Source: Clostridium sp. (GTDB lineage Bacteria > Bacteroidota > Bacteroidia > Bacteroidales > Bacteroidaceae). Taken from it: DNA of 64,000 bases. Location: positions 14,622 through 78,621 of the forward strand of contig JAMPGY010000008.1 in assembly GCA_023663705.1 (NCBI GenBank). Reading direction: 5' to 3'. A program made the position numbers and the translations under genes. The notes below the pieces were generated by a model. It did no database searches, was not told the origin of the DNA, and saw only the letters and a program-made list of their open reading frames with translations. Shown in pieces: positions 60,963 to 64,000 of this stretch; the first letter of the stretch is position 1; each line of letters begins with the position of its first letter.

Positions 60963-62303
60963 ATGGAAACAGCAAAGGAACTGAAAAAACTGTTCTGGAT
61001 AGTGGCGGTATTCGCCACTATCTTCTTCCTTCCGTTGGAGAGCGGACGGTTCATGACAGCCGTAGATGCCACGCTCGACCTGGCACGGTGGTATGCGCAG
61101 GAACACGTTGTGCTGTGTCTGCTGCCCGCATTCTTCATAGCGGGCGTGATAGCCGTGTTCGTCAGTCAGGGCTCTGTGTTGAGATACTTCGGGGCGAACG
61201 CCAGAAAATGGGTGTCTTATTCCGTTGCCGCCATATCTGGCGGCATATTGGCGGTGTGTTCCTGCACCATCCTGCCGCTGTTCACCAGCATCTATAAGCG
61301 GGGAGCGGGACTCGGTCCGGCAGTGGCGTTTCTCTATTCCGGTCCGGCAATCAGCATCCTTTCCATTATCCTGACCGCCCGCATCCTGGGCATGGAAATG
61401 GGCGTGGCACGTATGACGGGGGCGGTGATTTTTTCCGTTGTCATCGGTCTTGCCATGTCGTTTATCTTCCGCAATGAGGAGAATGTGAAGAGGGAACAGC
61501 AGATGAATATCGTGCCGCCGCCTGAGAAACGTCCGATGTGGCAGACAGCGCTGCACTTATTCACGCTGGTGCTGATACTTGTGTTTGCCAACTGGGGTGC
61601 GCCAGCCGCAGGCGACACGGGCGTATGGAGCATGATTTTCGCGCATAAGTGGTATATTGTGGGAGCGTTCTCGCTGGTGTTGTGCCTGACACTGGTCAAA
61701 GTGCTCAACCTGAAGATGCTTTGGGTTGCCGTAGGCGCGGTTGTGACGGGAGCGTCTGTTGTATGTGCAAATATGCTGGTGGAAAATGCCAAGCTGGTGC
61801 CGTTGGTGCCGATGATTGCAGCCATAGCCGCACTCTCCGTCATTCTGCTTTTCGACAGTCGCGACGAGGAAAACCGCGAATGGGCACTCTCTTCGTGGGG
61901 CTTTGCCAAGCAGATTCTGCCCTTGTTGGCAGTCGGCGTGGTTACGGCAGGCTTTCTGCTCGGTTCAACACACGATGATACGGCGATTGCCGGCATCGTC
62001 CCCAATGAATGGATTGCTTGGGCGGTAGGCGGAAACTCGTTGCTTTCCAACTTCTTTGCCTCGTTTACGGGAGCGTTCATGTATTTCGCCACGCTCACCG
62101 AGGTGCCCATTATCCAAGGATTGCTTGCCTCAGGCATGGGCAAAGGTCCGGCACTGGCACTGTTGCTTGCCGGTCCGTCGCTCTCGCTGCCCAACATGCT
62201 GGTCATCCGCGGCGTGATGGGGACGAAGAAGACCGCCGTCTATGTGGCGTTGGTCATCGCTATGGCAACGGTTTCGGGATATGTATACGGAACATTCTCC
62301 TGA
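60963..62303 (+). CDS. DUF318/ArsP-type permease 2
   Basis: 446 residues with about ten or more membrane helices. AVCSCTILPLFTSIYKRGAGLGPAVAFLYSGPAISIL (about 95-135) resembles the CSC-TIP permease motif, and a second related half, LSNFFASFTGAFMYFATLTEVPIIQGLLASGMGKGPALALLLAGPSLSLPNML (about 360-415), suggests internal duplication. Same family as permease 1 but longer. Last gene of the island; efflux of metalloid or organometalloid is inferred. Confidence 0.8.
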   Translation: METAKELKKLFWIVAVFATIFFLPLESGRFMTAVDATLDLARWYAQEHVVLCLLPAFFIAGVIAVFVSQGSVLRYFGANARKWVSYSVAAISGGILAVCSCTILPLFTSIYKRGAGLGPAVAFLYSGPAISILSIILTARILGMEMGVARMTGAVIFSVVIGLAMSFIFRNEENVKREQQMNIVPPPEKRPMWQTALHLFTLVLILVFANWGAPAAGDTGVWSMIFAHKWYIVGAFSLVLCLTLVKVLNLKMLWVAVGAVVTGASVVCANMLVENAKLVPLVPMIAAIAALSVILLFDSRDEENREWALSSWGFAKQILPLLAVGVVTAGFLLGSTHDDTAIAGIVPNEWIAWAVGGNSLLSNFFASFTGAFMYFATLTEVPIIQGLLASGMGKGPALALLLAGPSLSLPNMLVIRGVMGTKKTAVYVALVIAMATVSGYVYGTFS

Positions 62304-62370
62304 TGGTCTATAAAAATTTAGGACTACAAATGTAATACGAGGGAATTGGTTTAAATGTCAGGATGATTGA

Positions 62371-62407
62371 GCATCCCGATCAGGACAGAACATTCTGATC
62401 GGGATGC
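62371..62407. terminator. Hairpin between convergent ars island and GH2 gene
   Basis: GCATCCCGATCAG pairs perfectly with CTGATCGGGATGC around an 11-nt loop. No strong T-run on either strand, so activity is uncertain. Confidence 0.6.
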
Positions 62408-62432
62408 AGGTGTTCTATTATTAAAATAAAAC

Positions 62433-64000
62433 TTATTTAATGTCTATTGTCAGGGTGGCTTGGGTGAGTCCTTTTCCTTTGACGGTCAGTTTGAGTTTGC
62501 CTTTCTTTTTTCCGGCCTTCACCACAGCCATAGTCCGGCCATTCCAGGCTTGGCGTGTGGTAGAAGTGTAGGATACCGTGTCTTTCAGATTTGCATTGCA
62601 AGTGGCTAAAAGCTGACCTTCTCCTTGGATGCCAAAAGTCAGCATATTGTCGGCATTTGGAACTGTGCGCCCCTGTTTGTCTGTGACAATTGCTGTGACA
62701 AATGCTAATGAAGAACCATCGGTCGGCATGCTTGTGCGGTCGGATGTCAACTCTATGCGGGCTGGTTTTCCTGCAGTTTCCAGACTTGTGCTTTCGGTTT
62801 CCTTGTTGTTTTCTACCCCCACGGCCCGCAACAAGCCCGGTTCGTAGGGCAGGGTGAATAGGGCTTTGAACTCCTGTTCCCGTCCGGTGGGAAGTTCTCC
62901 TACAAGACGATCGTTGAGATATAGCCGTACAGTGTCATAACGGGAATAGATTTCCACTTGTATGTCTTTTCCTTCATGTCCCGGCCAGTTCCAATTTTCC
63001 CATGTGGGCCACACGGACCATAGGGTTTCTTTGATTGTTCCGTGGTAACCGTCGGGCTCTTTCACAGCCATATATAATTTTTTGTCTGCGTTGTAGAGCA
63101 TGTCGCGGTAGTGGGATATGGGTTTGCGCCATCCTGTCAGATCGATGTCTCCACAATATGCACCGTGCCAAGGATATTGATCACGGTTGTAGTGCTCACC
63201 CTCTGTTTCTCCTTTGTAAAAGTAACGGCCGATACCCGATTCGCCGAGATAGTCTACTGCCGTCCACACAAAGTCGCCGATCACGTAAGGATGGTCGTTC
63301 ACCCGTGTCCAGTTGGCGAAGGCTTCGCGGGGGTAAGACTCTGTCTGCATGATGATGCGTGAGGGAATGCGTTGGTGATCACTTTCGGCGCGATGCAACT
63401 GATAGTTGTATCCCACAATATCGTGGGCGGCTGCGAGAGGATCATAGATTTCCCAGGTGTTGTCCCATGTGGTAAGGGCGGAGGTTACGGGGCGGGTGGG
63501 GTCGATGCGGCGCACGTGACCGGCAAAGGCGTTTGCCGTGAGTACGGCCAGAGGGGATTTGCGCTCAATGATCTCATTGCCGATGCTCCAGCAGAATATG
63601 GAGGGGTGGTTTCTGTCACGCAGCACCATTGCTTCCAGGTCGCGTGTCCACCATTGGTCGAGTAGTGTGGAATAGTCGTGCGGTGTTTTGCTCTCGTTCC
63701 ATCCGTCAAAGGCTTCATCGATGACCAGCAGCCCCAGCTGGTCGCAGGCATTCAGAAACTCTTCGGAGGGAGGATTGTGGGATGTGCGCACGGCATTGAA
63801 TCCGGCCTCCTTCATCAGTAGGGCTTTACGCCATTCGGCATCTTTGTAGGCAGCTGCACCTAAACAACCGTTGTCGTGGTGCAGGCAACCGCCGTTGAGC
63901 AGAATGGGGTGACCGTTTAGGGTCAGTCCTTCTGTGGCAGAGTAGCGGATGTCGCGGATGCCGAATGTTTCGGTAATATTGTCCAGGTGTTGTCCGTCAT
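62433..64000 (-). CDS. GH2-family glycoside hydrolase (beta-galactosidase type), partial
   Basis: The reading frame runs to the window end without a start, so the N-terminal part is missing; 522 codons are present. The GH2 core is clear: NGGCLHHDNGCLGAAAYKDAEWRKALLMKEAGFNAVRTSHNPPSEEFL, acid/base Glu in IFCWSIGNEIIERKSPLAVL, and the likely nucleophile Glu in IMQTESYPREAFANW. C-terminal Ig-like domains follow (DIQVEIYSRYDTVRLYLNDRLVGE, then an invasin-type ELTSDRTSMPTDGSSLAFVTAIVTD). It removes a terminal sugar from glycans. Export signal not visible because the start lies beyond the window. Confidence 0.9.
   Translation of the reverse strand, partial: DGQHLDNITETFGIRDIRYSATEGLTLNGHPILLNGGCLHHDNGCLGAAAYKDAEWRKALLMKEAGFNAVRTSHNPPSEEFLNACDQLGLLVIDEAFDGWNESKTPHDYSTLLDQWWTRDLEAMVLRDRNHPSIFCWSIGNEIIERKSPLAVLTANAFAGHVRRIDPTRPVTSALTTWDNTWEIYDPLAAAHDIVGYNYQLHRAESDHQRIPSRIIMQTESYPREAFANWTRVNDHPYVIGDFVWTAVDYLGESGIGRYFYKGETEGEHYNRDQYPWHGAYCGDIDLTGWRKPISHYRDMLYNADKKLYMAVKEPDGYHGTIKETLWSVWPTWENWNWPGHEGKDIQVEIYSRYDTVRLYLNDRLVGELPTGREQEFKALFTLPYEPGLLRAVGVENNKETESTSLETAGKPARIELTSDRTSMPTDGSSLAFVTAIVTDKQGRTVPNADNMLTFGIQGEGQLLATCNANLKDTVSYTSTTRQAWNGRTMAVVKAGKKKGKLKLTVKGKGLTQATLTIDIK

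Noticed and set aside
57804..62303. Ars island as part of a mobile element
   Set aside because: No integrase, transposase, direct repeats or tRNA boundary were seen; only a weak IS-end-like palindrome.

Overview
The window comes from a Bacteroidales chromosome (Bacteroides/Phocaeicola/Prevotella/Paraprevotella-type; the genus cannot be fixed from sequence alone). Indicators are repeated TAnnTTTG -7 promoter boxes instead of sigma70 boxes, many SPI/SPII exported proteins, a Bacteroides-type arabinose operon with a Nudix-type AraR, BspA-like repeats, and C-terminal tails of the '...NLAGQRLEK...GKKYVVK' type. It is ordinary chromosome with one likely accessory island (about 57.8-62.3 kb). I saw no phage, no intact insertion sequence and no CRISPR.

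Layout. 0-4.6 kb (minus): an HU/SPOR-domain protein, an FHA protein, Tex and a HAD phosphatase in one run. 4.7-7.4 kb (plus): rfbC, UDP-glucose dehydrogenase and a lipoprotein. 7.7-12.1 kb: rubrerythrin, a transglutaminase-like lipoprotein, ispE and a secreted Ig-like protein. 12.2-14.0 kb (minus): the GGGtGRT protein with a NifU-like partner, a pair of unknown function. 14.2-15.9 kb: kdsC, maf and a lipoprotein. 16.0-16.8 kb: tRNA-Arg(ACG), then about 750 bp without a gene but rich in repeats and palindromes. 16.9-32.3 kb: a glycosyltransferase, DMP19-like protein, smpB, metH, a large C10 protease, an ABC-F protein, an M13 peptidase, an acyltransferase and a TPR protein. 32.5-37.0 kb: a PL11-type rhamnogalacturonan lyase fused to autotransporter-type repeats.

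37.2-47.5 kb (minus) is a complete L-arabinose pathway: mutarotase, SSS symporter, AraR, AraD, AraA and FGGY kinase, with transketolase and RpiB linking to the pentose phosphate pathway. A 23-bp repeat array and tRNA-Gly(CCC) follow. 48.3-54.8 kb (minus) is the whole trp operon, trpB-E-G-D-C-F-A. Its leader carries a 19-residue peptide with three consecutive Trp codons followed by a strong terminator hairpin, a classic attenuator layout. 55.1-57.7 kb (minus): an OprO/P-like porin, a secreted DRGH nuclease and a small exported protein. 57.8-62.3 kb (plus) is an ars-type island: ArsR, ArsF-like thioredoxin-fold protein, ArsG-like permease, a DUF318 permease, a Cys-rich thioredoxin and a second DUF318 permease, with four copies of a putative ArsR operator. 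The window ends inside a GH2 glycosidase gene.

Most interesting unexplained signals: (1) two 23-bp-period arrays that share a CAGTATGTGTA core and lie at similar distance and in the same orientation downstream of two different tRNA genes; (2) the tryptophan attenuator leader; (3) the repeated ars operators and the unusual gene content of that island; (4) an approximately 127-bp imperfect palindrome at 16.6 kb.
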